Source of the DNA: an uncultured Flavobacterium sp.
Lineage (GTDB): Bacteria > Bacteroidota > Bacteroidia > Flavobacteriales > Flavobacteriaceae
Direction: 5' to 3'
Assembly: GCA_947626185.1 (NCBI GenBank)
Contig: CANQRD010000015.1
Coordinates: 1 to 36,365 of the forward strand
Length of the DNA: 36,365 bases
The stretch's first letter is position 1; every line of letters begins with the position of its first letter. Under the pieces are notes generated by a model. The model was not told the DNA's origin. It was given only the letters and a program-made list of their open reading frames with translations, and did not search any database. Both the position numbers and the translations under genes were made by a program. Positions 7,140 through 15,823 of the stretch are shown in pieces.

Positions 7140-9608
7140 TTATTTTTTTTCAACTATTAATCTTTTTTCTTTTTTTACTTTTTCTTCTAGCAAAGCAATA
7201 TCCAACACTTCTTCCATTTTATCTACATAATGGAATATTAGTCCTTTGATGTAGTCTTCTTTTATTTCTTCTACATCTTTTCTATTATCCTTACAAAGAA
7301 TAATTTCTTTGATATTTGCTCTTTTTGCAGCAAGAATTTTCTCTTTAATTCCACCAACCGGCAATACTTTACCTCTCAAAGTAATTTCTCCTGTCATGGC
7401 TAAATTCTTCTTTACTCTGCGTTGCGTAAAAGTAGATACCATAGATGTAAGCATTGTAATACCCGCACTTGGCCCATCCTTTGGCGTTGCACCTTCCGGA
7501 ACGTGGATATGAATCTTATATTGTTCAAAAATCTCGTTATCTATTCCTAATTCATCCGCATGCGCTTTGATGTATTCTAAAGCAATTGTAGCAGATTCTT
7601 TCATAACAGTTCCAAGATTTCCAGTAATACTTAAACCTCCTTTTCCTTTAGAAATAATCGACTCAATATAAAGAATATCTCCACCAACACTTGTCCAAGC
7701 TAATCCTGTTACAACTCCTGCTACATCATTATTCTCATATTTATCGCTTTCAAAACGCGGAGTACCTAAAATTTTGCGAATATCTTCTTCTGTCATTTTA
7801 GGATTAAACTCTTCTTCTAAAACAATACTTTTAGCAATTCCACGAGCAACATGAGCTAATTGTTGATTTAACCCTCTTACCCCAGACTCTCTAGTATAAT
7901 GAGTAACAATGTATTCCATTTGCTTTTTACCAATAACGATCTCTTTATTATCAATACCGTGTTCTTTTAATTGTTTTGGCAACAAATGTTGTTTACCGAT
8001 TTCTACTTTCTCCTCAATAGTATAACCTGTCATCTCAATAATCTCCATACGATCTCTAAGCGCTGGCTGAATAGTTGACAAGCTATTGGAAGTTGCAATA
8101 AACATTACTTTTGATAAATCGTATCCAATTTCTAAGAAATTATCATAGAAATCATTGTTTTGTTCTGGATCTAAAACTTCTAATAAAGCAGAAGATGGGT
8201 CTCCATTATGACTTGAAGACAATTTATCTATTTCGTCTAATAAGAAAACAGGATTGGATGTACCAGCCTTTTTCAAACCTTGAATAATTCGTCCTGGCAT
8301 AGCTCCAATATATGTTTTTCTATGCCCGCGAATTTCAGCTTCATCTCTTAATCCACCTAGTGAAATACGAACATATTCTCTTCCTAAAGCTTTTGCTATT
8401 GATTTACCTATTGATGTTTTCCCAACTCCCGGAGGTCCGTATAAACATAAAATAGGCGATTTCATGTCGTTCTTTAACTTTAGAACAGCCATTTGCTCAA
8501 TTACACGCTTCTTAACGTCTTCAATTCCGTAATGATCTTTATCTAAAATTTTTTGCGAACGTTTAAGGTCAAATTTGTCCTGAGAATATTTATTCCAAGG
8601 CAAATCTAACATCAATTCAAGATAGTTTCTTTGAATACCAAATTCAGCAACTTGTGGATTCATTCGTTGAAACTTTAACAACTCCTTATCAAAACGTTCT
8701 TTAACTTCCGCACTCCACTTTTTCTTACCTGCTTTTTTGCGCATATCTTCAAACTCTTCTTCATTCGAAAAACCACCCAATTCTTCTTGAATTGTTTTCA
8801 TTTGTTGGTGAAGAAAATATTCTTTTTGCTGTTGATCTAAATCAACTCTAACTTTTGCTTGAATAGTATTTTTCAAGTGCAATTTTTGCAACTCTACATT
8901 CATCATTCGCAAAGTTTCAAAAGCTCTCTCTTTTAAATCGTTGATCTTTAAAAGATTTTGTTTATCACTTACTGGAAGCGTTAAATTTGAAGACACAAAG
9001 TTGATTAAAAACGAATTGCTTTCGATGTTTTTAATAGCAAACGTTGCTTCACTCGGAATATTTGGATTTTCTCTTATAATATCAATAGAAACTTCTTTTA
9101 TTGAATCAACAATAGAAAGAAATTCCTCATCTCCCTCTACTGGCCTAATTTCAGTATATTCTTTTACCGAAGCAGTTAAGTAAGGCTCTTCGGTAAGCAT
9201 GTCTACGATTTCGAATCTTTTCTTTCCTTGAATAATTACAGTAATATTTCCATCAGGTAATTTAAGTACTTTAATTATACGAGCTACCGTACCTTGATGA
9301 TAGATATCGCTTATTGTCGGATCTTCAACATTTTCATCAATTTGAGCAACTACTCCAATGTTTTTTCCTGATTTATGAGCAGCTTCTATCAATTTTATAG
9401 ATTTATCTCTTCCTGCAGTAATAGGAATTACCACTCCCGGAAATAGCACTGTATTTCGCAAAGGTAAAATAGCTAATTCTACCGGAAGTTCTTCCTTATT
9501 CATTTCTTCTTCGTCTTCTTGACTCAACAATGGAATAAACTCAGAATCTGCGTCTAAAAAATCGTCTAACATTATGTTATCAAGTGTTACTATTTTTCGA
9601 TTTGCCAT
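7140..9608 (-). CDS. lon: ATP-dependent protease La (Lon)
   Basis: Cytosolic AAA+ serine protease that degrades misfolded and regulatory proteins. The N-terminal substrate-binding (LAN) domain starts at [14 protein letters not shown] (about 45). A coiled-coil region follows, then the AAA+ module with Walker [10 protein letters not shown], Walker [10 protein letters not shown] and a sensor region. The C-terminal protease domain carries the Ser-Lys dyad S714 (PKDGPSAG) and K757 ([10 protein letters not shown]), 43 apart as in E. coli. At 822 residues it is slightly longer than E. coli Lon, through an acidic N-terminal extension ([12 protein letters not shown]) and a lysine-rich tail. It is a single-gene unit with a terminator behind it. 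I find no convincing -7 element upstream, which leaves room for a heat-shock or other sigma factor. Confidence 0.97.
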   Translation of the reverse strand: MANRKIVTLDNIMLDDFLDADSEFIPLLSQEDEEEMNKEELPVELAILPLRNTVLFPGVVIPITAGRDKSIKLIEAAHKSGKNIGVVAQIDENVEDPTISDIYHQGTVARIIKVLKLPDGNITVIIQGKKRFEIVDMLTEEPYLTASVKEYTEIRPVEGDEEFLSIVDSIKEVSIDIIRENPNIPSEATFAIKNIESNSFLINFVSSNLTLPVSDKQNLLKINDLKERAFETLRMMNVELQKLHLKNTIQAKVRVDLDQQQKEYFLHQQMKTIQEELGGFSNEEEFEDMRKKAGKKKWSAEVKERFDKELLKFQRMNPQVAEFGIQRNYLELMLDLPWNKYSQDKFDLKRSQKILDKDHYGIEDVKKRVIEQMAVLKLKNDMKSPILCLYGPPGVGKTSIGKSIAKALGREYVRISLGGLRDEAEIRGHRKTYIGAMPGRIIQGLKKAGTSNPVFLLDEIDKLSSSHNGDPSSALLEVLDPEQNNDFYDNFLEIGYDLSKVMFIATSNSLSTIQPALRDRMEIIEMTGYTIEEKVEIGKQHLLPKQLKEHGIDNKEIVIGKKQMEYIVTHYTRESGVRGLNQQLAHVARGIAKSIVLEEEFNPKMTEEDIRKILGTPRFESDKYENNDVAGVVTGLAWTSVGGDILYIESIISKGKGGLSITGNLGTVMKESATIALEYIKAHADELGIDNEIFEQYKIHIHVPEGATPKDGPSAGITMLTSMVSTFTQRRVKKNLAMTGEITLRGKVLPVGGIKEKILAAKRANIKEIILCKDNRKDVEEIKEDYIKGLIFHYVDKMEEVLDIALLEEKVKKEKRLIVEKK

Positions 9609-9740
9609 ATTTATTTCTTATGTCATTTTGTCAGCAGCATCAATATAACTTTGCTTTTTAAAAAAGTACAACACTATATATCAACAACTTTACTTAGATA
9701 TTTGCTTTTACAAGTAGTGTAAATCAATCTTTATGCCACA

Positions 9741-9769
9741 AAAAAACCTCGTATTAAACGAGGTTTTTT
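9741..9769 (-). terminator. Terminator of the lipoprotein gene
   Basis: AAAAAACCTCG (9741-9751) pairs with CGAGGTTTTTT (9759-9769) over a 7-base loop. It sits 12 bases after the stop of the minus-strand gene ending at 9781. Confidence 0.85.
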
Positions 9770-9780
9770 GTCAGTCTTAA

Positions 9781-10812
9781 TTAAATTTGAATTGGTCCAC
9801 CACCGCCTCCAGGAATTGAAGGACTTGTAGTTCTTTCTTTTGTATTTACTAATACTTTAAAATCTCCATCTTTAATTTCTATAATTTTTCCATCTCTATC
9901 TTTTACTTTATAAAAGAAAGATCCTGAATACATTTTTACATTCGCTTTTACATCAGTAATATTAGTGATTTCTAAATAACTTCCTAGTAAACTTTCGTCT
10001 TGTTCATTTGAATTATAAATAACTCCATCTGCAGAAACAAATTTAACTATCACATTATCATACCCGTATTTTCCTATTGCGGCTTCTTTAGGAAAACTAA
10101 ATTCTAATGCTCTTTTTCTCATGTATTTACTTTCTGCAACAATGGTAATTCTACCGTCAACAATATCTCCCTTATCATTTGATTTTAGTACAAAATCATT
10201 AACATCAGTATTATTTACATAAGCATAAATATAAGTACCATCTTCATTTTTAGATTCTCTTTCGTAACGAACGTTTTTAAATTCACCGTCTACACTTAAT
10301 GGAAAATTCATTAATTCATTAAGAGGCCCTGCTAATAGACGAGTATTAAAAGTTCCACTTATCAACTTATTTTGCTTATCTATTTTTGTAACTTTTATAA
10401 GCCCATTGTTCCGTTTTGGATCATTCAGATCCTGTGAAAGGAAAAAATCATCTAATCCTGGTATATTTAAACTTGTACCATCACTTACAGAATTAAAGTA
10501 AGGATAATAATACATTACGTTCACATTGGTGGGAAAAGTACCTTCTTGAAATCTTTTTAATTCAAAACCTAAAACCGCAGCATTGTTAGGAATTCCTTCT
10601 AGTTTAAGTTCAAACGTACCGTCTGTTCGTAAATATGCTTCAATATTTTCTGTTCTTACATAAGTTGTATCGAGCATATTAATTTTAAAATATGAATTTC
10701 CAGGAAGATTTGGATCATCAATTGAATCATCTTTCGAATCACATGCTGTAAATAATCCACTTGTAAGTGCAAAAACTCCTAATCCTAATAATATTGAATA
10801 AAATCTTTTCAT
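9781..10812 (-). CDS. Putative surface lipoprotein of unknown function
   Basis: I do not recognise the family. The protein has a lipoprotein signal peptide with the lipobox FTAC (Cys24), followed by DSKDDSIDD. The lysine plus acidic residues right after the cysteine resemble the Bacteroidota lipoprotein export signal, so the protein may be moved to the cell surface. The body (about residues 40-325) is rich in beta-strand patterns with alternating hydrophobic residues and no cysteine. The C-terminus ends in a glycine stretch (PGGGGGP). It has its own -7 element and terminator, so it is transcribed alone. Binding or structural roles are possible but not shown. Confidence 0.75.
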   Translation of the reverse strand: MKRFYSILLGLGVFALTSGLFTACDSKDDSIDDPNLPGNSYFKINMLDTTYVRTENIEAYLRTDGTFELKLEGIPNNAAVLGFELKRFQEGTFPTNVNVMYYYPYFNSVSDGTSLNIPGLDDFFLSQDLNDPKRNNGLIKVTKIDKQNKLISGTFNTRLLAGPLNELMNFPLSVDGEFKNVRYERESKNEDGTYIYAYVNNTDVNDFVLKSNDKGDIVDGRITIVAESKYMRKRALEFSFPKEAAIGKYGYDNVIVKFVSADGVIYNSNEQDESLLGSYLEITNITDVKANVKMYSGSFFYKVKDRDGKIIEIKDGDFKVLVNTKERTTSPSIPGGGGGPIQI

Positions 10813-10835
10813 AATTCTATAACTTGTTACAAGTC

Positions 10836-10843
10836 CAAATATA
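10836..10843 (-). promoter_or_regulatory. -7 element of the lipoprotein gene
   Basis: The minus strand reads TATATTTG, a full TAnnTTTG match, 23 bases before the ATG at 10812. No clear -33 box. Confidence 0.5.
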
Positions 10844-10901
10844 TATATTTTAATATATTTTTAAATATATTTTAACATAATTATATTGCTGAATGTGAAT
10901 T

Positions 10902-12209
10902 TTACTTCTCAGCTCTTTTTACACGAAGCAAAAGAAAGAAACCGAAAACAAAAAATACTACTAAAAATAAAATAGCATTTTGCATCTTTCCAGTCAAATC
11001 ACTGACCAAACCATACACAAACATTCCTACAACAATTCCAATTTTTTCGGTAACATCATAAAAACTAAAAAAAGATGTAGTATCGGTTGTTGCTGGTAAT
11101 AATTTAGAATAAGTAGATCTTGATAGCGATTGTATCCCTCCCATTATTAAACCAACCGCTGCTGCTGCAATATAAAACTCATTCGGAGTAATAATTGTAT
11201 ATGCATACACACAAACAATTATCCACAAAAAATTTAAAATACAAAGGGTGTAGATATTTCCTATCTTCTTTGAAAGTGACGATGTAGCATAGGCCCCAAC
11301 TATTGCAATAATTTGAATAAGCATTATGCTTATTATTAAACCACTACTGCGCTGACTATCATCTTTCCAATCGATTTCTTTTTCACCAAAAAAAGCAGCT
11401 ATAATCATTACGGTTTGAACCGCCATACTATAGACGAAAAAAGCCGTTAAATATCTTTTTAAAATTGTATTTTCTTTTACTTGATAGTATACCTTTTTTA
11501 GCTCTTTAAATCCTTTAAAAAAAACAGATTTATTTAAAGTTTTACCTGTTTTTAAATCGGGCAATCGACAAAAAGTTATTTGACTAAAAGCCAACCACCA
11601 TATTCCAACCAGAACAAAAGAAAAACGCATTGCTTCTAATTCATTATCGAAGCCAATTGCTTTTGCATTCATTATCATTCCAAGATTAATTAAAAGCAAC
11701 AAAACGCTACCGATGTATCCTAAAGCATAACCTTTTGCACTAATATGATCTTGTTGCTCTGGAAGTGCAATATTGGGCAGATAAGAATTATAAAAAACTA
11801 AACTTCCCCAAAAACCAATTAGACCAAACATATAAACCAGTAAACTCAACACAAAATACTCTAAACTAAAAAAGTATAAAAGCATACACGATATAGCACC
11901 AATGGTACAAAACAATCTCATAAAGAACTTTTTATTACCTAGGTAATCTGCAATTCCGGATAAGAATGGAGAAATAGCAGCAATTATCAAAAAACTTATT
12001 CCTGTAGCGTAGCTGACAATACTTTCGCTATTTATTTCAACTCCAAAAAAAGAATATCCATTTAATTCTTTCAATCTAAATAACATTCCATAATATAATG
12101 GAAAAATAGATGATGAGATTACTAAGGCATAAACCGAATTTGCCCAATCGTAAAAGGCCCATGCGTTTAGTATTCTTTTATCTCCCTTAAAACTCTGTTG
12201 ATTGAGCAT
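10902..12209 (-). CDS. MFS transporter, UMF1 (Atg22-like) family
   Basis: Inner-membrane protein of 435 residues with about 12 predicted membrane segments. The N-terminal motif NAWAFYDWANSVYALVISSSIFPLYY is characteristic of UMF1 proteins, bacterial relatives of the yeast vacuolar amino-acid effluxer Atg22. The C-terminal half has GGIQSLSRSTYSKLLP, also typical. The substrate is unknown in bacteria. It lies between the lipoprotein gene and an M48 peptidase on the same strand, but terminators and promoters flank both neighbours. No promoter of its own was found, so it may depend on readthrough from the peptidase gene. Confidence 0.85.
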   Translation of the reverse strand: MLNQQSFKGDKRILNAWAFYDWANSVYALVISSSIFPLYYGMLFRLKELNGYSFFGVEINSESIVSYATGISFLIIAAISPFLSGIADYLGNKKFFMRLFCTIGAISCMLLYFFSLEYFVLSLLVYMFGLIGFWGSLVFYNSYLPNIALPEQQDHISAKGYALGYIGSVLLLLINLGMIMNAKAIGFDNELEAMRFSFVLVGIWWLAFSQITFCRLPDLKTGKTLNKSVFFKGFKELKKVYYQVKENTILKRYLTAFFVYSMAVQTVMIIAAFFGEKEIDWKDDSQRSSGLIISIMLIQIIAIVGAYATSSLSKKIGNIYTLCILNFLWIIVCVYAYTIITPNEFYIAAAAVGLIMGGIQSLSRSTYSKLLPATTDTTSFFSFYDVTEKIGIVVGMFVYGLVSDLTGKMQNAILFLVVFFVFGFFLLLRVKRAEK

Positions 12210-12224
12210 ACATATATTATTAAA

Positions 12225-12258
12225 AAAATAGCTACCTATTAAACAAGGTAGCTATTTT
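12225..12258 (-). terminator. Terminator of the M48 peptidase gene
   Basis: AAAATAGCTACCT (12225-12237) pairs perfectly with AGGTAGCTATTTT (12246-12258). The upstream A-run at 12222-12228 supplies the minus-strand T-tract. It lies 12 bases after the peptidase stop and before the UMF1 gene. Confidence 0.82.
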
Positions 12259-12269
12259 ACTGATAAATA

Positions 12270-13082
12270 TTATTTATAAATAACTCCAAATTTAGCAGCC
12301 TCAGCCTTCGCTTCTGGAATTAATCTTTTTAAATCTGCAATGCGTTGTTCATTTGATGGGTGAGTACTCATAAATGTTGCTACTCCTGCACCTCCACTAT
12401 TGGCAGCCATTCGTTCCCAGAATGCTACTGCTTCATCTGGATTATAGCCTGCAATTGCCATTAATGTAAGTCCTATCTTATCTGCTTCACTTTCATTGCT
12501 TCTACTAAACGGCAGCATTATACCATATTCTGTACCTAAACCATATGCCATAGCTAATGCTTGTTTAGTTCCTTCTTTACTATTTGCTGTTGCAGCACTC
12601 AAACCTGTACCCACTGCTTGTTGAATCATAGCATTACTCATTCGCTGTTGTCCATGATTGGCTAAAGCATGAGAAACCTCATGTCCCATTACAGTTGCAA
12701 TTCCTGCATCTGTTTTACAAATTGGTAAAATACCAGTATAAAAAACAATTTTACCACCTGGCATACACCAAGCGTTCACATCTTTACTATCTATTAAATT
12801 ATATTCCCATTTATAATTAGCTAAATAATCCGCATGACCATTGGCTGTAAGCCATTTTTCTGCAGCCATCCTAATCTTATTCCCAACATCTTCTACACGT
12901 TTAGCATCTGCGGTTCCTTTTATTACTTTATTCTCTTTCAAAAAATCGCCGTATTGTTGAAACGAAGAAGGAAATAATGCATCATCAGAAACCAAAGCTA
13001 AAGTACTTTTACCACTAAAAGGATTGGTTTTACAACCAACTAATAACATTAAACTTGCAGCTGCAAAAACTATTTTTCTCAT
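12270..13082 (-). CDS. M48-family zinc metallopeptidase lipoprotein
   Basis: Probable periplasmic, membrane-anchored quality-control protease of the YcaL/LoiP/BepA type. The lipobox is LLVGC with Cys17. The zinc-binding HEVSH is at 134-138, followed by the third ligand E199 in SNESEADKIG. AWCMPGGKIVFYTG and the C-terminal STHPSNEQRI motif are also typical. The length of 270 shows a single peptidase domain without the TPR repeats found in BepA. It has a strong promoter and its own terminator. Substrates are unknown. Confidence 0.93.
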   Translation of the reverse strand: MRKIVFAAASLMLLVGCKTNPFSGKSTLALVSDDALFPSSFQQYGDFLKENKVIKGTADAKRVEDVGNKIRMAAEKWLTANGHADYLANYKWEYNLIDSKDVNAWCMPGGKIVFYTGILPICKTDAGIATVMGHEVSHALANHGQQRMSNAMIQQAVGTGLSAATANSKEGTKQALAMAYGLGTEYGIMLPFSRSNESEADKIGLTLMAIAGYNPDEAVAFWERMAANSGGAGVATFMSTHPSNEQRIADLKRLIPEAKAEAAKFGVIYK

Positions 13083-13099
13083 AACTTGAATCTTTTCTT

Positions 13100-13129
13100 C
13101 AAAAATAGAATATATCTAGTTAGTTCAAA
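13100..13129 (-). promoter_or_regulatory. Promoter of the M48 peptidase gene
   Basis: Minus strand: TTTG (13126-13129), 18-base spacer, TATTTTTG (13100-13107), 17 bases before the ATG. Both boxes and the spacing fit the Bacteroidota primary-sigma consensus. Confidence 0.68.
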
Positions 13130-13262
13130 AATTTTTATCTACTTGAAAACTGACTTTTTTAAAAAAATATTTTTCATTTATATTAGATATTCATTAGAAT
13201 TAATAAACAAACAACCAGCTAAATATTACTTAGCTTCTTTTAAAATGCATTACAATATTTTG

Positions 13263-13270
13263 TATTTTTA
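13263..13270 (+). promoter_or_regulatory. Possible -7 element of the alpha/beta hydrolase gene
   Basis: TATTTTTA differs from TAnnTTTG only in the last base and lies 18 bases before the ATG. Weak on its own. Confidence 0.3.
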
Positions 13271-13288
13271 CAACAAAGACTAAAACTA

Positions 13289-14161
13289 ATGCAAAAACAA
13301 GCAAAACATTCATTAGAAATACCCCGAAAAATAATTTGGATTGGTAAGTTTTTACAATTCTTCTCTATAAATTTAGCGAGTAAATTTGCTCAAAATTTAT
13401 TTATTACACCTATCAAGTTTAAAACTCCTAAACGAGAAAAGGAAATGCTTTTGAAAAGTAAAAGAAGTAAAATTTTAGTAAATAAAATCCGCAAAGATGT
13501 AGTTGTTTATCAATACGGAATAAATAAAAAAGCGAATAAAAGAGCATTGCTAATTCATGGCTGGAATGGTAGAGGTACACAACTGGTTACTATTGCAAAT
13601 ATGTTAATTAAGCTAGATTACGATATTGTAAGCTTTGATGCTCCTGGCCATGGATTATCTCCAAAAACAAAAACAAATCTAACCGAATTTATCGCCACTA
13701 CACATGAAGTTGAGAAACAATTTGGCCCATTTGATGTAATAATCGGGCATTCGTTAGGAGGTATGACAACGATCAATTCTTTAAAAGAAGGACTAAAGAC
13801 TAATAAAGCAATTATTATTGGTAGCGGAGATGTTGTACAAGATGTTATTGACGATTTTGTGCAACAATTAGAACTAAATCAAAAAATTGCTACTATTATT
13901 AAAAATAGATTTGAAAAACAATTTAATACTACAATGGAAAGTTATTGCGTGCACGATGCAGTAGAAAAATTAGACATCCCTTTACTTATTATACATGACG
14001 AAGATGATATTGATGTTCCTATCAAAGCGGCTTATCAAATTAACAAACATGCAAAAAACTCCAAAATAATGGTAACTAAAGGTCTAGGGCATCGTAAAAT
14101 TTTAGGAGATAAAAAAGTAATCGAAAGAATTAGAGATTTTATTACAGAAAATAATTTGTAA
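13289..14161 (+). CDS. Alpha/beta-hydrolase fold protein
   Basis: Serine hydrolase of unknown substrate. The nucleophile elbow is GHSLGGM (S155), the oxyanion-region motif is LLIHGWNGRG (88-95), and FDAPGHGLS follows. The acid is probably D240 (HDEDDIDVP) and the histidine H268 (GLGHRKI). The first 65 residues (amphipathic, with FLQFFSINLASKF) precede the hydrolase core and may touch membranes. There is no signal peptide. The gene lies 21 bases before msrB and is probably cotranscribed with it. An esterase or lipase-like role is possible but not shown. Confidence 0.85.
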   Translation: MQKQAKHSLEIPRKIIWIGKFLQFFSINLASKFAQNLFITPIKFKTPKREKEMLLKSKRSKILVNKIRKDVVVYQYGINKKANKRALLIHGWNGRGTQLVTIANMLIKLDYDIVSFDAPGHGLSPKTKTNLTEFIATTHEVEKQFGPFDVIIGHSLGGMTTINSLKEGLKTNKAIIIGSGDVVQDVIDDFVQQLELNQKIATIIKNRFEKQFNTTMESYCVHDAVEKLDIPLLIIHDEDDIDVPIKAAYQINKHAKNSKIMVTKGLGHRKILGDKKVIERIRDFITENNL

Positions 14162-14182
14162 TAATACAAAAATAGAATAAGC

Positions 14183-14575
14183 ATGAAGAAGAATAAAAAC
14201 ACAACACCTGAAGAGTGGAAAGAAATCCTAACCCCCGAAGAATATTATATTTTAAGAGAAAAAGGAACAGAACGTCCATTTACTGGAAGTTATAATGACT
14301 TTTATGAAAAAGGACAATACAATTGTGCTGGATGCGGGCAATTATTATTTAATGCTGACAATAAATTTAATTCACATTGCGGTTGGCCCTCATTCGACCA
14401 AGCCATCGAAGGTAGCATTACCTACGTTAAAGATTTATCACACGGAATGGTACGCGTAGAAGTAGTTTGTTCCAACTGCAATGGACACTTAGGGCATGTT
14501 TTCCCAGACGGCCCTCAAGAAACAACTGGACAGAGATACTGTATTAATTCGATTTCAATAAAACACACCAAATAG
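14183..14575 (+). CDS. msrB: Peptide-methionine (R)-S-oxide reductase
   Basis: Reduces methionine-R-sulfoxide in oxidised proteins, using thioredoxin. The catalytic cysteine is C120 in GQRYCINS. A structural zinc is held by C48/C51 (CAGC) and C96/C99 (CSNC). The substrate pocket is SHCGWPSFDQAI, whose C66 may resolve the sulfenic acid. 130 residues is a single MsrB domain without MsrA. It has no signal peptide, so it acts in the cytosol. It follows the alpha/beta hydrolase gene and ends in a shared terminator. Confidence 0.96.
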   Translation: MKKNKNTTPEEWKEILTPEEYYILREKGTERPFTGSYNDFYEKGQYNCAGCGQLLFNADNKFNSHCGWPSFDQAIEGSITYVKDLSHGMVRVEVVCSNCNGHLGHVFPDGPQETTGQRYCINSISIKHTK

Positions 14576-14585
14576 AATTTCATCT

Positions 14586-14621
14586 AAGAGATTAAGCATT
14601 AATATAAAAGCTTAATCTCTT
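14586..14621. terminator. Bidirectional terminator between msrB and birA
   Basis: AAGAGATTAAGC (14586-14597) pairs with GCTTAATCTCTT (14610-14621). The stop codon of birA (14599-14601) falls in the loop, so the hairpin overlaps the end of birA. Confidence 0.78.
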
Positions 14622-15330
14622 TTATTGCAAATTCTTTCTGTTCGTTATCTTCGCACTGCACAACTAATTTCCCATAATTAGTTACATCTCTAATTATTCC
14701 GACAAATTTTTCTTCAGAAGGTAACTGAAAAGTAGAAACTTTATTTTTTCTAAATAATACTTCTTTGTATTCTCGCCAAATTACTTTTTCTTTTTGATCT
14801 TTAAGATCAGCATACCCTTGCTTTATTTCTTCAATAATTTGTTGTAGCAAAAGCTCTTTATCTATCATTTCACCACTCAATAATTTTAACGAACTAGCCT
14901 GCTCTAATTGCGTAAAATTTGTTTGGTTTACATTAATACCAATTCCAACAATAGAAGTAATACTCCCATCCGATTTTAGAATATTTTCGATGAGTATGCC
15001 ACCAATTTTTTTATTTTGCGACATAATGTCATTTGGCCATTTTATAAAAAAAGAAAGATTTGTATTTTTTTTCAATGCCTTTACAATAGATAAAGCTATC
15101 ATGACATTTAAATCAAAAACACTGGTAAAACCCCCTGTAAAATTAGAAACCAAAACACTAAAAGTCAGATTACTACCCGCTTCAACAACCCATTCAGCAC
15201 CTCGCTGTCCTCTACCTGCAAATTGATTTTCAGTAACCACAGTTGTAAAATTTTCTAATTCACAACTATTCAATAATTCTCTTAAATAAGTATTAGTAGA
15301 CGCTGTGGCATCGAGTTTGATGATATTCAT
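14599..15330 (-). CDS. birA: Biotin--[acetyl-CoA-carboxylase] ligase (group I BirA)
   Basis: Attaches biotin through biotinyl-AMP to the carrier lysine of acetyl-CoA carboxylase. The ATP/biotin loop GRGQRG is at 39-44, KWPND at 97-101 and KIGGILIE at 108-115. At 243 residues it consists of the catalytic and the small C-terminal domain. The DNA-binding N-terminus of E. coli BirA is absent, so it should not repress biotin genes. It faces rsfS-ftsH divergently. Its end overlaps the shared terminator with msrB. AccA, part of the enzyme it serves, is encoded at 25155-26108. Confidence 0.93.
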   Translation of the reverse strand: MNIIKLDATASTNTYLRELLNSCELENFTTVVTENQFAGRGQRGAEWVVEAGSNLTFSVLVSNFTGGFTSVFDLNVMIALSIVKALKKNTNLSFFIKWPNDIMSQNKKIGGILIENILKSDGSITSIVGIGINVNQTNFTQLEQASSLKLLSGEMIDKELLLQQIIEEIKQGYADLKDQKEKVIWREYKEVLFRKNKVSTFQLPSEEKFVGIIRDVTNYGKLVVQCEDNEQKEFAIKEIKLLY

Positions 15331-15369
15331 ATAAAATAATTATAGCCTAATCGGAAGCGATTCATTATA

Positions 15370-15400
15370 TTTGAGTCCAAAATTAGGAAACATATTTTTG
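15370..15400 (+). promoter_or_regulatory. Promoter of the rsfS-ftsH operon
   Basis: TTTG (15370-15373), 19-base spacer, TATTTTTG (15393-15400), 31 bases before the rsfS ATG. This is one of the best consensus matches in the window. A second match, TATATTTG at 15366-15373, overlaps the -33 box. Confidence 0.65.
15378..15385 (-). promoter_or_regulatory. Possible -7 element for birA
   Basis: Minus strand TAATTTTG fits TAnnTTTG and lies 47 bases before the birA ATG. It sits inside the spacer of the divergent rsfS promoter. No -33 box found. Confidence 0.35.
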
Positions 15401-15431
15401 TTAAATTAGAAAATTAAGATAAAATCGATAA

Positions 15432-15803
15432 ATGACAAACAAAACTATCAACAACGACGAATTGATTGCAAATATTATCAAAGGAATTGAAGCCGTTAAA
15501 GGAGAAAATATACAAATTCTTGATCTAAGAGAAATCGATAATACACCTTGTGACTATTTTATTATTTGTGATGGAAACTCTAATACTCAAGTAAATGCTA
15601 TTGCTGGTTCTGTACAAAAAGTAGTTTCTAAAGAATTACATGACAAACCATGGCATATTGAAGGAGAAGTTAGTGCAGAATGGGTATTGATGGACTATGT
15701 AAATATCGTTGTACATGTATTTCAAAAAGCGATACGCGAATATTACAACATAGAAAGTTTATGGGGAGATGCGCGAATCACAACAATTAATAGTCAATAT
15801 TAA
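15432..15803 (+). CDS. rsfS: Ribosomal silencing factor RsfS (Iojap family)
   Basis: Binds ribosomal protein L14 on the 50S subunit and blocks subunit joining when translation must slow down. The core shows the Iojap pattern: ILDLREIDNTPCDYFIICDGNSNTQVNAIAG and the C-terminal WVLMDYVNIVVHVFQKAIREYYNIESLWGDA. 123 residues is standard. Only 20 bases separate it from ftsH, and they share a promoter. Confidence 0.94.
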   Translation: MTNKTINNDELIANIIKGIEAVKGENIQILDLREIDNTPCDYFIICDGNSNTQVNAIAGSVQKVVSKELHDKPWHIEGEVSAEWVLMDYVNIVVHVFQKAIREYYNIESLWGDARITTINSQY

Positions 15804-15823
15804 ACCTTAAAAAATATATTTTC

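Noticed and set aside
9781-10812. T9SS C-terminal sorting domain in the lipoprotein
   Set aside because: The last residues are a glycine-rich tail. The conserved beta-sandwich sorting motif is not seen, and the protein has a lipobox rather than a plain signal peptide.
13086-13283. 65-aa ORF in the gap before the alpha/beta hydrolase gene
   Set aside because: Composition is dominated by F, I, K and Y as expected from AT-rich DNA. It overlaps the promoter of the M48 gene and has no recognisable motif.
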